Part shown: positions 43,461 through 52,870 of the stretch, one piece after another
How positions within the stretch are numbered: position 1 is the stretch's first letter
Layout of the letters: every line of letters starts with the position of its first letter
Source: Mesostigma viride
Taxonomy: Eukaryota; Streptophyta; Mesostigmatophyceae; Mesostigmatales; Mesostigmataceae
Assembly (NCBI GenBank): GCA_009746045.1
Contig: RPFO01000165.1
Coordinates: 1,472,046 to 1,536,045, forward strand
Reading direction: 5' to 3'
Length of the DNA: 64,000 nucleotides
Translations under genes and position numbers: made by a program
Notes under the pieces: generated by a model
The model's input: the letters and a program-made list of their open reading frames with translations, nothing else
Database searches by the model: none
What the model was told of the DNA's origin: nothing

Positions 43461-44593
43461 GCCTATGCTGAGATCCAGCAGGCCTGTTCTCCCGTCCGTG
43501 CCGCTCAGGCGGTACAGCGCCACCTCCCTCGCGGCACTCCCTCGGTCGCCTCCGTTCAATCTCCCGCGGCATTCCCTGCTCGCGTCATCGATAAACACCA
43601 GAAAACCTACGCGGGTATTCTGCACACGGCTGATTGGATGGCTCTTTTCGCGGACCTCAACGCCCAGGGACGTGCGTGGCTGTTCTCGCTTTCCTTGCAG
43701 AGTGTGGGCTCGGCGTACCTTCGTGCTCTTCCCATGGCCACCCCATTCGCCTTAGCTCCCAGCCACTACTCGGTGGCGCTCCGGCACCAGCTATTTGCCC
43801 CGCAGCCTCTTGTTCCGGCCGGGCGGCCTTGTGGTAGCTGTGGGCAGCCGCTGGATCCCACGGGGACTCACTACCTTGCCTGCATGGGGGGGCAACAGAA
43901 TCAGAATTGGTATTTGTATTTGCACACTGTCCTCCTGACGGTGGTGCTCGCCATGGTTCGGTCGGTTTTCCCCCACGCGAACATCCGGTCCGAGGATGCG
44001 GATGGCGCTGCCTTCTATTCCCCCAACCACCGGCCTGACATCGTGGTGCTGGACTTTGAGGGGGGTGGCCGGCATCTGCTTATTGACGTTTCGGTGGCGC
44101 GGCCCTTGGCTCTTAGCCACGTGGCTGGGGCCTCCCTCACGGCAGGTTACACGGCGGACCGGGCGGAGCGGGCCAAGCTCCTGGCCTACGGCTACGTCGG
44201 GCACCATCGTGTGGTGCCCTTTGTCCTGGAAGAGTTTGGGGCCATGGGGCCCCTGACCTCCGCCTTCTTCAAGGAGTGTTGCCGGCTCCGGGAGGACCGG
44301 CTGGACCTGGAGGGCCAGCGGGCCCCATGGTCGGCGCGGACCTGGACGTCATATTGGCGTCAGCGCTTGTCGGTGGCGCTGACTCGGGCCATGGCTGACA
44401 TCATGCTCCGCCGTACGCGGGCTGATTTTGCGGTGCAGCAGGGCTATTAGGTTCCTCCCGTTAGGCGTTTCCATTGGTCTTATCGTACTTCGTAGTATAG
44501 AGCTTTGACATGGCTCTGTATATAGGTTTATAGCTGGGCGTTTGCTTTGGTTTGAGTGATTTCACTCTGCTGTAAGTAATTATATTATTAATA
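43461..44593 (+). mobile_element. RLE LINE copy G, 5'-truncated
   Basis: Corresponds to about 1770-2892 of copy A and sits directly in the TATATAG left by copy F. The frame at 43452-44450 starts with an ATG supplied by the target sequence (ATG TAT ATA GCC) and codes for the zinc knuckle and RLE domain to ADFAVQQGY. It differs from F by scattered substitutions (for example Ile to Met near 43640), so it is not a simple tandem duplication. The 3' end meets the left LTR of Copia-2. Confidence 0.9.
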
Positions 44594-44598
44594 TATAT

Positions 44599-45295
44599 AG
44601 TTAACGTTTTTAAACGCAATGAATAATAAGGATATGGTTGCAATGCAGCAATGTGTGAATGTGGTTGGAACGGAGCTTTGTTAAAAGTTGGATAATGTTA
44701 CAGCGCTCACACACTTGAGCTTATACACGAGTTTGCCAAGTCAAGGCAACACACGTGAAGCGGGCTCGCAAGAGATGCCAAGTTGGCACTGGCCTATTCT
44801 TTATATACTTGTGCACTGTGCTTTGCTAGTCCTGAGCAGCCTAGGAGGCCTGCTCAGTAATAACACTCCCGGTACAGTATTCACAACCTGTACAGCGCCC
44901 AGATCCTATACAGTAGGTCTGCCATACAGGCACAGTGACCACAGAGTACAGTCCACAGTGATTATTGCATCTGCACCTAGAAGTCCAGGACTAAGCCTGC
45001 GGTACCAACAGACCACAGGTTAAGGTTCCTATTTCCTGCGTACGACGTATTAATCCAATACCGTCCTAGGTTCAGCACCTAATTCCTGTCAGCCCAGGAA
45101 TTACTGTCGACCCCATATGTCGTCGGCAAATATTCACGCCCGACTTAGAAGAACAGCCGGCTCGCGCTCGCGCGCGACCGGGAAGTCGGAATGCCATAAC
45201 TTTCTTGATACTTGTCGGAATGAACTCGTTCCGGTGCCGCTGGAATCGCAGAGATATGACGAATCAGGAACACGCCAATGCGCTTGGCGTTAACT
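44599..45295 (-). repeat. Copia-2 3' LTR
   Basis: 697 bp, AGTTAACG to GCGTTAACT on the plus strand. It is nearly identical to 58770-59467, except that about 50 bases (44675-44730 against 58850-58900) differ strongly within otherwise matching flanks. A polypurine tract (minus strand AAGAAAAGAAAGGATTGG) lies just inside, at 45296-45316. Confidence 0.92.
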
Positions 45296-46011
45296 CCAAT
45301 CCTTTCTTTTCTTGAGCTGTAGCAGCTCACACAAGTCTACATACAAACACACACTGGACATCCTCCCCGACTACAAGTCACAACCCGCTGGGCATGACAG
45401 TCAGCTTGGATTCCTTATTATATGTACATAGCACCCATACTGGTTCAGGAGCACAAACAAATTACAATGAGTCCCTATCCCTTCCCGGGAGGCTCGTTGT
45501 GTTACCCATGTACAAGAGGTTGGCCAACTGTGGCAGCCCATAGGTGTTCAGTGAAGAACTTGAGAAGTATGTACAACCTTCAGGACCTTAGGCAAAACCC
45601 CACAGATCACCCACAACAGCTCATCAGAAAACATTGCTGACCCCCAGACGGGAGTCGGCGCCGGTCTGCTGCCCCTTATCGAACCAGACACAACATCTAC
45701 GCGAAGCACATGCAAAACCACAAGCTCCTATATACTTATTCCAACCGTGGAAAATCAGGGGACCTGTCGCCACCTCACCAGCATGATGGATGGGTCAGCC
45801 AGTCCGTGAAACTCCGCCTTAAGACGGCACCAGGGAATCGAACCCCGCCCACAAACCACAGATCTGGGGAAACCTCAGACTGAGATGAAAACCCCAGATA
45901 GACATCTCTCCATCAGAGACAATGTCAGAAATTCCCACACCAGAGACATGTCTCACCCCTCAAGGTGTGCTCAGGATTATGTACAATCAAGCTCCCAGCC
46001 TGATATCCAGA
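45296..46011 (-). other. Copia-2 3' non-coding region
   Basis: Internal sequence between the 3' LTR and the Copia-1 insertion. No coding frame. It contains a T-arm-like string (minus strand GGGTTCGATTCCC near 45840) without a matching tRNA body. Confidence 0.6.
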
Positions 46012-46532
46012 AGTTAATGCACTCGTGCAATGGATGCGAACGTGTGTTGGATTATGCAATGGCTGGCATAATATCAATCCATGCAAGCTTGCCAAGCTGG
46101 ATTGCATGGGCACGTAGGTTAGGGTAACCTAGCTATCCTGCACTAGTGCTAACCAATGAGATGCTGGCTCCGTCCAGCTAGATCTACTCCAGCTAGGACT
46201 GATACGATGCCCGCAGGCAACGACTGCCTAACAGCACTACGTGGACGGTCCTGGACCTCCCCTAGGACCTCCGTACAGGACTAGCACTGCAACCACCTTG
46301 TGGTCTGCATCACAGCTCATAAACCCTACCACGTGAATACCCACGTGCGTGTGCCCTACATATCTCAGTGCTAATATCTAGCACCCACGTGCCCATCATG
46401 GCACGTGCGGATCTAAATCCTAGTAGAGATATGTCCAGTGTACTACACTACCGTCCATGTCCGTATCCCACTTGGGAGACGGGGACAACGCCACGTGTAC
46501 TGATAGTCTAGGCCTGAAGCCCTAGAATAACT
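46012..46532 (-). repeat. Copia-1 3' LTR
   Basis: 521 bp. It is shorter than the 5' LTR by two 4-bp indels (near 46265 and 46475). Inside it, the minus strand reads CCCCAAAGAAAAGTAATAATGG, a weak polypurine tract. Confidence 0.93.
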
Positions 46533-46871
46533 CCCATTATTACTTTTCTTTGGGGAGTGAGGGGAAGACTCTTCCCACAACCCACTCATATGCCAACCAC
46601 TACTGAAGCAAGGTTCCCCACAGGGACAACCAGGACACTGAAAGAGATGCATTTATAAAAGCGCCCATAGCTCCTCCGTGTTGGATACAACATCCCCACT
46701 GGTTGGGTGCCTGTGTTGGGAAAACCATTGTCAGAAAAATATGACCACACGTTTTATTGACAAAGAACAAGCCATCAATAAAGGAGGACCCTTCTGACCT
46801 CAATCTTTAATGACGCAAAGAGAGTCTTACGGGTGGGACACTTCAGACCCTGCCACCCCATGACCACCCTC

Positions 46872-47500
46872 CTATCTGGTGCTAATAGCCCTAGGCTGAG
46901 GCACTTCACCCTCTGCCGTTATAGGGTTCATCAGCGTGTATAGGACTCTGTACTGAGGCCCTGCAGCCTGTGGCACTTTTGTGAGTGCATCTGCTGCATT
47001 GTCAGGGTCTCGGATGTGAGTCTTGGACTCCAGATAGGTACACTCCTGCTTGAGGACAATCCAGTCCAAATCGGTGTGCACAGCCAAGGGGTTGTCCAGG
47101 AAAGAGAGAAGGGATTGACTGTCAGTCAGCAGATGGGATTTGACACCAGCATAACTACCAGCCTGATGCTGCAACCACACCAGCAGATGGTTCAAGTACC
47201 TGGCATGCAACACAGCTGATACCACAGCACGGCATTCAGCTACATTGCTGCTGACTGCCTTGCGCTTGTGGAGTCTGCTGAACCAGGAAACCAAAGATTG
47301 CTTGCCAGTGGGGTTAGACAACATAAAGAGCCTGCCTCTCTGGCTTGTACCTTAGTGACTACCCGTGACTCCATGGAACTGTCCATCATGCATGTGATGT
47401 GATGGGTTGGAACAGATCCAAGGCATGAAGAATAAGGGGAGGGCCATCATGCAACACCTGTTTAATAGCCCTAGACCCTACCTCCATGAGGACATCATCA
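46872..47500 (-). pseudogene. Copia-1 RNase H region, frameshifted
   Basis: Continues the polyprotein after 47478 in other frames: first DDDVLMEVGSRAIKQVLHDG, then MDSSMESRVVTKVQ, then the 150-codon frame from 47324 (WFSRLHKRKAVSSNVAECRA, HLLTDSQSLLSF, DNAADALTKVPQ). These match the RNase H part of Copia-2. The breaks lie near 47500, 47395 and 47330. RNase H would remove the RNA template during replication; as it stands the domain cannot be made in one piece. Confidence 0.85.
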
Positions 47501-50500
47501 TCCACTCTGCTGACCACGCCAGGTGAGGAGCACAAGTGGCACACAGCCAACCTAGCTTACCCCTAATAGTGGGACAGAGATCAGGAGTGATGTCAGAGGG
47601 AAGAACATCTTTGCAAGACATGACATACTCAGGGGATGCTTTGAGAGAACACACCCACTCCTTCTGCTCCTTAAACAGGTTCAGAATGATGCCACAGAAC
47701 TTGACAGGATCTTTCCCCAGCTCCAGCTGCTTGCCTAATTCAAAGCTAGCAGACACTTGAGCAATGAAATCCTCCACAGCTGCCCTGGGACCAGTAATGA
47801 GCTGATCATCCCCATGCCACACAAACATCATCATACCAGCAGGATGAGGGATGGTGAAGAAACAAGGGTCAATATCATCATACTGGGCCCCCAGCTTCAG
47901 GAAGACCTCTTGGGCAGACAGCCTAAAAATTTTAGGTGCTGACTGAAGCCCTTCTACCCCCAAGTTAGGCCTTAGATGAGGTTCCTTGATGTCCCCAGAC
48001 CAGACTTTGGGAGTGTTTACCACATAGACTTGACCCCTCCACACCTTTTGGGCTATGTCAGGGTTGCCTTTAAGGAAGGCTCGTTTAATGTCAGTGGCTT
48101 TACACACGTAGTCCTTACCAGCATTCAGATGGTGAAGGAAAGTGGCCAACAGGACCTTAAGAGACGTCTGCTGAATACCAGGGGTATACAGTTCAGCCTC
48201 TGTTAGCTCAGTGGAGCCCCTGAACTCCGTGACACAAGGTCTGGCATGAAAAATGGGAGGTGTCCCATCTGCCTGGGGTTTATGCTTGCAGACAAACTTC
48301 AGTCTGAGCTTTCTGGCCCCTTGTGGCAGTGCCTCAATCGGTGTTACAGGTGGTACCTGGGACTTGCTACGTGGATCAGGACAAACCCATTCCTCTCTAG
48401 CCCTGTTAAAGGCTTCCATCCATTTCAGAAAACCAATCTGCGTTTGACAGTCTTTGACCACATCATCATAGGACAAGGGAGACATGGACGCTATGTCCCA
48501 TCTACCAAGCCCAAACGCAGAGGGGTGTAGCTTCTGAGAATGAATGAGGGAATCAACACAGGGTTCCTGACCTGGGAGGTATTTTATGTTGACAGCATTG
48601 ATGGCTGCTTCCAGGCCATCACTGATCTGTGTTAAAGGAATTTTGAAATGGTCCAGGGTGACCTGCCCCACCCCAGTCACACTCAACCTCCCAGCTGAGA
48701 TGACTACTCCAGGGTATGAGACAAATGGTTCCCCCAGCAGTGCATTCCCCTTGTAGCCCTCTACTACCTGGAAGGGAGTGGGCACACCCAGAATGGGAAT
48801 TAGCACTTGGCCTTTGACTGCCATTTTTGTTTTGCCTGAAAAATCTGACACTCTAGCCCAGGGCGAGCGTTGCAGACTTAGGCCAGATACAGCTTGTGCA
48901 CTGATGATGCTCACCTGTGCCTGTGTGTCTACTGCCAGAATACTGGGATCCTGGTTAGATTCACCCACAGCATTGACTTGTGCTGCACCTGCTGCCATTT
49001 GTGCCTTGGCAGTGTGTGCTCTATGTAGAGCTTTTAGAGCCTCAGCAAATTTATTCCTGGGGACAACAGGATCTGCTGCTTCGTGTGGCTGTTCCTGAGA
49101 TGAGGGAGGAGCGACCTGCTGCTCATCCAGTGCACGTTCCTCCTGCCCAGTTGGACCAGTGGGCTGTGGTGGGGCTGCACCACTGAGGAACACAGGAGCG
49201 TCTATGGTTGTGTTGCTTGCATCAGCTATGTCCCTGGCCAGTTCACTGGGTGAGACCAACCCACCAGACTGAGGCTCTGAATCCATGTCCAAGAATTCTA
49301 CCCCTGACACGTCTGCCAAAGGAGGGTAATAAAGCTTCAGTCTATGCTTGCCAACCATTCGCTCTCTGTGATGCTGAATAGTCACCGTGTCACCTGTTTC
49401 TGACAACCTGATGATTTCAGCTGGACCATGCCATCTACCAGAGTGGGCTTTGTTCCCTTCCCCCTCCCTATAGTAGAGTACCTGATCCCCCACTTCAAAC
49501 ACAGGCCTGGCATTACTTTTATCCTTTTTTGCCAGCAACTTGGCCAAGTGTTGCCTTTGCGTGTTGTAGTGGTCTAGTACCTCCTGAGAGTAGCTACCTG
49601 ATTGCAGGCCAATTGATGTGATTTCACCAAAAGGAGAAGACATGAGGGGCTTGGTGTTCAGAGTTCTGCACACCTCAGCTGCCCACGCTGTCCTATCAGC
49701 ATAGCTCCCAGACTCTGCTGTCCTGGACTCATTTTTCTTTATGAGGTCCCTGATAGCACGCATGGTACGTTCAATCATCCCCTGGCGTTCATGATCTTGA
49801 GCCCCAGCAATGTCTATCTTGGGCAGATCAGGATAATCTTGTATCCACGTGAACTGCTGATCCAGCATTAGTTTTTCCTGAGGATGATACCGTGCTAGTG
49901 CAATCAGCAGGGCTCTGTGCAGTTGTTCATTGGCCATGCCTGGCAAGGGTTCTATCACCACAAACCTAGACCAGGCATCTTTTAGGACCAAGTAATACAC
50001 CGTGTCCTTCACCAGGTGTATCACATCCCCTACTAGCTTTCCTCTAGCCAGTGGTGGGGTGGCCACATGCCATCTCTTGGGTTTAGGTGCATGCAGTTGG
50101 CACGCTTCACAGTGCTTCCTGACATGCCTGCACATCTGTTCCAGGTCACGGCCATCAATTTTGTTGGCCAGCCTTTCTGCCACTGCCTCATGCCCCATTG
50201 CCTTGTGTAGCTGTTGGGCTAACCTGGCATAGGATATAACCTTATCTGCTGCTGCATCTAAGGAGGCTATAGTGGGATCTTGGGCCACCTGTGCTAACGT
50301 CATGTCATAAGCCAGGTCCCAATCCACTTCCTCACTGTCAGGCAACACAGAGCAAATAGAGGGTACACGGCCATTAAGAAACCAGGGTACAGGAGACTTA
50401 CAGTCGTCCTGAGTGCTGGCTTGTTTTGTGGGGCGCCCCGTCGAGGCTCCCTTCCTGGGCTTGTTGCAGCGTCCCCCTGCAGGTAACGGGTGGCGGGGCT

Positions 50501-51989
50501 CCCAGCAACCTGGGCACACATCCACATCAGATCCAAGTTCGGGTTTGCCCTTCCAGCAATCATCCCTCTCATGCCCCTTGCATGAGCACCTGGTGCAGTA
50601 CAGGGTGGAGTCATGAGGCTTACCTTTCTGACTAGGCCCCTGGGAGGGCCCTGCCTTACTGCCTGGGTTCCCCTTTCCCCCCTTGTCTGATTTCCCCTGC
50701 TGCTTGGATGACCCCCCTGCCTTCTTACCTTGCTTGGGACCCTTGAACACCGCCTTGACCTGAGCTACCACCTCCTTGATGAGCTTCTTCCTGCTAGGAC
50801 CTGCACCGTCCTGACCCCCCCCTTGGACCTTGTTAACCTTGGGTTCCTTGACAGTTGAGAAGGGTTCTAGGCTCTGCTGAATGAACAACATGGCCCCCCT
50901 AAAATCATCCCACTTGTCTTTAAGGCCAGCCAGCAGAACTGCATTGGTGTTCTTGTCCAACTCAGCTTTGGTGAGCCACTGATGGATCAGGTACTTAGAG
51001 TTGAGTTTCTTCAACTCCTCGTCCCTGTCTATGTACAGGACATACTGTTTGTTGTCACGTACGTAGTCAGACTTGTTGACTTTGTACGAGGCCAACCAGT
51101 TGAACCCCTTGAGAGCCTGCAGGTGTTCCCCCTTGGTCAACAGCCCTTTTAGGTCTGCTATGAATTCTGTGAAGATTTGCACCTCCTCTGCCCCAGGTGT
51201 GCTGGCCCTCCTCTCATAAATCTGCACCATTTGTTTTATGCTAGGTGCAGATTGGTGGATCGTGTTGGACACCCTAAGAGCAGGAAACCAATCACGGATG
51301 TTATCATGGGACCAGGAATGTTCTATCTTGAAAAGAAACTCAAGTGCATCCTCCTGCACAAATCCCTCAGCTAGACCTGGGAAGGTAATCCTATCTTCCC
51401 TACGGGATGCATCAAACCTGGGTCGCTGTGGTACAGCGACAGCCGCTTGTGGTTGAGGTTGCTGCTGCTGCTGCTGCTGCTGCGGTTGCTGTTGCTGGTG
51501 CTGCCGCGGCTGCTGCTGCTGCTGCTGCTGTTGCTGATGCTGTGGCTGCTGCTGCTGCTGGGTTGTCGCTCCAGCGTTGCTGCCGCCCGCCATACCCCCG
51601 GTGCTTGCGGGTGCCCCTCCCCCTGGTGCTCCCCCGTCCTTCCCCTCGTCACCATCCTCCTCTGGATGCGACCGCTGGGGCGTAGACGATGGTCCACACC
51701 CCGCCTGCCACTTTCCTTGGCGTACCCGCTTGGCGGCCCTCAGCAGTTGCTCTACTGCTTCTGCTGCCCGCGCCCGCTTGGTCGGGTTGGCCTCCACTGC
51801 GTCCAGCTCCTGGTGGAGTAGTGCAGCGATGCGGTCCAACTCCACGTCCGTGTCGGTCTGCAAAGTGGTTTTGGGTGTGGGGGGTGGGGGGTGGGGTGTG
51901 TCTGCACCAGCACGTACGCGCTCACGCGCGGTTAACAAAGCCGCTCCTCGCTGGGCCCTTGCTGGCTGCGGGGTGCGCATGAAGTCCAA
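47478..51989 (-). CDS. Copia-1 gag-pol: gag, integrase, protease-like, RT (about 1500 aa)
   Basis: A single open frame (the first ATG is at about 51980). In order: basic/Pro-rich N-terminus; polyglutamine about 140-183 (interrupted CAG repeat); gag helices; zinc knuckle CTRCSCKGHERDDC near 461-476 and a second Cys cluster, CPGCWEPRH; integrase with HKAMGH and HCEACQ, catalytic Asp in GDVIHL (near 657), Asp in MLDQQF (near 709) and Glu in GMIERTMRAI (near 741); an aspartic-protease-like domain near 1016-1090 (AVDTQAQVSII, then GNALLGEPF); RT with ATDIKRAFLKG near 1301 and VWHGDDQLI near 1394. Canonical Copia elements place protease before integrase; here the gag-integrase spacer has no D-T/S-G-A motif. 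The RT box is HGDD instead of YxDD. The frame ends at 47478 just before RNase H. Confidence 0.9.
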   Translation of the reverse strand: MDFMRTPQPARAQRGAALLTARERVRAGADTPHPPPPTPKTTLQTDTDVELDRIAALLHQELDAVEANPTKRARAAEAVEQLLRAAKRVRQGKWQAGCGPSSTPQRSHPEEDGDEGKDGGAPGGGAPASTGGMAGGSNAGATTQQQQQPQHQQQQQQQQQPRQHQQQQPQQQQQQQQPQPQAAVAVPQRPRFDASRREDRITFPGLAEGFVQEDALEFLFKIEHSWSHDNIRDWFPALRVSNTIHQSAPSIKQMVQIYERRASTPGAEEVQIFTEFIADLKGLLTKGEHLQALKGFNWLASYKVNKSDYVRDNKQYVLYIDRDEELKKLNSKYLIHQWLTKAELDKNTNAVLLAGLKDKWDDFRGAMLFIQQSLEPFSTVKEPKVNKVQGGGQDGAGPSRKKLIKEVVAQVKAVFKGPKQGKKAGGSSKQQGKSDKGGKGNPGSKAGPSQGPSQKGKPHDSTLYCTRCSCKGHERDDCWKGKPELGSDVDVCPGCWEPRHPLPAGGRCNKPRKGASTGRPTKQASTQDDCKSPVPWFLNGRVPSICSVLPDSEEVDWDLAYDMTLAQVAQDPTIASLDAAADKVISYARLAQQLHKAMGHEAVAERLANKIDGRDLEQMCRHVRKHCEACQLHAPKPKRWHVATPPLARGKLVGDVIHLVKDTVYYLVLKDAWSRFVVIEPLPGMANEQLHRALLIALARYHPQEKLMLDQQFTWIQDYPDLPKIDIAGAQDHERQGMIERTMRAIRDLIKKNESRTAESGSYADRTAWAAEVCRTLNTKPLMSSPFGEITSIGLQSGSYSQEVLDHYNTQRQHLAKLLAKKDKSNARPVFEVGDQVLYYREGEGNKAHSGRWHGPAEIIRLSETGDTVTIQHHRERMVGKHRLKLYYPPLADVSGVEFLDMDSEPQSGGLVSPSELARDIADASNTTIDAPVFLSGAAPPQPTGPTGQEERALDEQQVAPPSSQEQPHEAADPVVPRNKFAEALKALHRAHTAKAQMAAGAAQVNAVGESNQDPSILAVDTQAQVSIISAQAVSGLSLQRSPWARVSDFSGKTKMAVKGQVLIPILGVPTPFQVVEGYKGNALLGEPFVSYPGVVISAGRLSVTGVGQVTLDHFKIPLTQISDGLEAAINAVNIKYLPGQEPCVDSLIHSQKLHPSAFGLGRWDIASMSPLSYDDVVKDCQTQIGFLKWMEAFNRAREEWVCPDPRSKSQVPPVTPIEALPQGARKLRLKFVCKHKPQADGTPPIFHARPCVTEFRGSTELTEAELYTPGIQQTSLKVLLATFLHHLNAGKDYVCKATDIKRAFLKGNPDIAQKVWRGQVYVVNTPKVWSGDIKEPHLRPNLGVEGLQSAPKIFRLSAQEVFLKLGAQYDDIDPCFFTIPHPAGMMMFVWHGDDQLITGPRAAVEDFIAQVSASFELGKQLELGKDPVKFCGIILNLFKEQKEWVCSLKASPEYVMSCKDVLPSDITPDLCPTIRGKLGWLCATCAPHLAWSAEWMMMSSWR

Positions 51990-52261
51990 TACCGCGTCCT
52001 CAGGCAGCGGCTCATGTGGCGCCAGACCACGCTCAAAAGTGGCGCGTCGGGTCGCCAGACATTGTATGTCGGCGGTCTCAACGCCAGTTGGTCGATGTAC
52101 CGCGGGTCCTCGTCCGAGGACGAGCCACCACTGCCGGCATCGCTGCCAGCGTGATCACCCCTACCCTGCCGGCCCCTCACTGCCGCCCGGTAGTCCATGT
52201 CCTCAGACGATGGCGACAGGCTCGACTCCGAAGAGTAATCTTTATCGGAAACGTTCGACAT
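51932..52261 (-). CDS. Copia-1 leader ORF (ORF1), 109 aa
   Basis: Starts at an ATG about 50 bases inside the 5' LTR. It encodes an acidic, Ser-rich segment (MSNVSDKDYSSESSLSPSSE, GGSSSDEDPRYIDQL) and ends inside the start of the gag-pol frame, overlapping it by 58 bases in a different frame. It may be a separate protein, or the true N-terminus of gag joined by frameshifting or split by an indel. No known domain. Confidence 0.5.
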   Translation of the reverse strand: MSNVSDKDYSSESSLSPSSEDMDYRAAVRGRQGRGDHAGSDAGSGGSSSDEDPRYIDQLALRPPTYNVWRPDAPLLSVVWRHMSRCLRTRYWTSCAPRSQQGPSEERLC

Positions 52262-52311
52262 TTTACGATGATAGAGTAGTATAAAAAACCGTGAGAGTTT
52301 TTATTAATGCA

Positions 52312-52840
52312 AGTTAATGCACTCGTGCAATGGATGCGAACGTGTGTTGGATTATGCAATGGCTGGCATAATATCAATCCATGCAAGCTTGCCAAGCTGG
52401 ATTGCATGGGCACGTAGGTTAGGGTAACCTAGCTATCCTGCACTAGTGCTAACCAATGAGATGCTGGCTCCGTCCAGCTAGATCTACTCCAGCTAGGACT
52501 GATACGATGCCCGCAGGCAACGACTGCCTAACAGCACTACGTGGACGGTCCTGGACCTCCCCTAGGACCTGGAGCCGTACAGGACTAGCACTGCAACCAC
52601 CTTGTGGTCTGCATCACAGCTCATAAACCCTACCACGTGAATACCCACGTGCGTGTGCCCTACATATCTCAGTGCTAATATCTAGCACCCACGTGCCCAT
52701 CATGGCACGTGCGGACCTAAATCCTAGTAGAGATATGTCCAGTGTACTACACTACCGTCCATGTCCGTATCCCACTTGGTTGGGAGACGGGGACAACGCC
52801 ACGTGTACTGATAGTCTAGGCCTGAAGCCCTAGAATAACT
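52312..52840 (-). repeat. Copia-1 5' LTR
   Basis: 529 bp, partner of 46012-46532. It should contain the promoter; no TATA box could be assigned with confidence. Confidence 0.93.
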
Positions 52841-52870
52841 CCAGAGACTTAAGCACCCAGCTCTCAGCTT

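Larger units (their letters stand above)
46012..52840 (-). mobile_element. Copia-1: Copia-like LTR retrotransposon nested in Copia-2
   Basis: LTRs at 46012-46532 and 52312-52840, with CCAGA on both outer sides (46007-46011, 52841-52845). The LTRs differ by two 4-bp indels and very few substitutions, so the insertion is recent. The ends are AGTTAATG and GAATAACT, not TG..CA. The 5' leader is only about 50 bases. The minus strand after the 5' LTR reads TGCATTAATAAAAACTC, which is not a normal tRNA 3'-end primer site. Confidence 0.93.

Noticed and set aside
45820-45900. tRNA gene suggested by GGGTTCGATTCCC on the minus strand
   Set aside because: Upstream sequence does not fold into acceptor, D and anticodon arms, and it lies within Copia-2.
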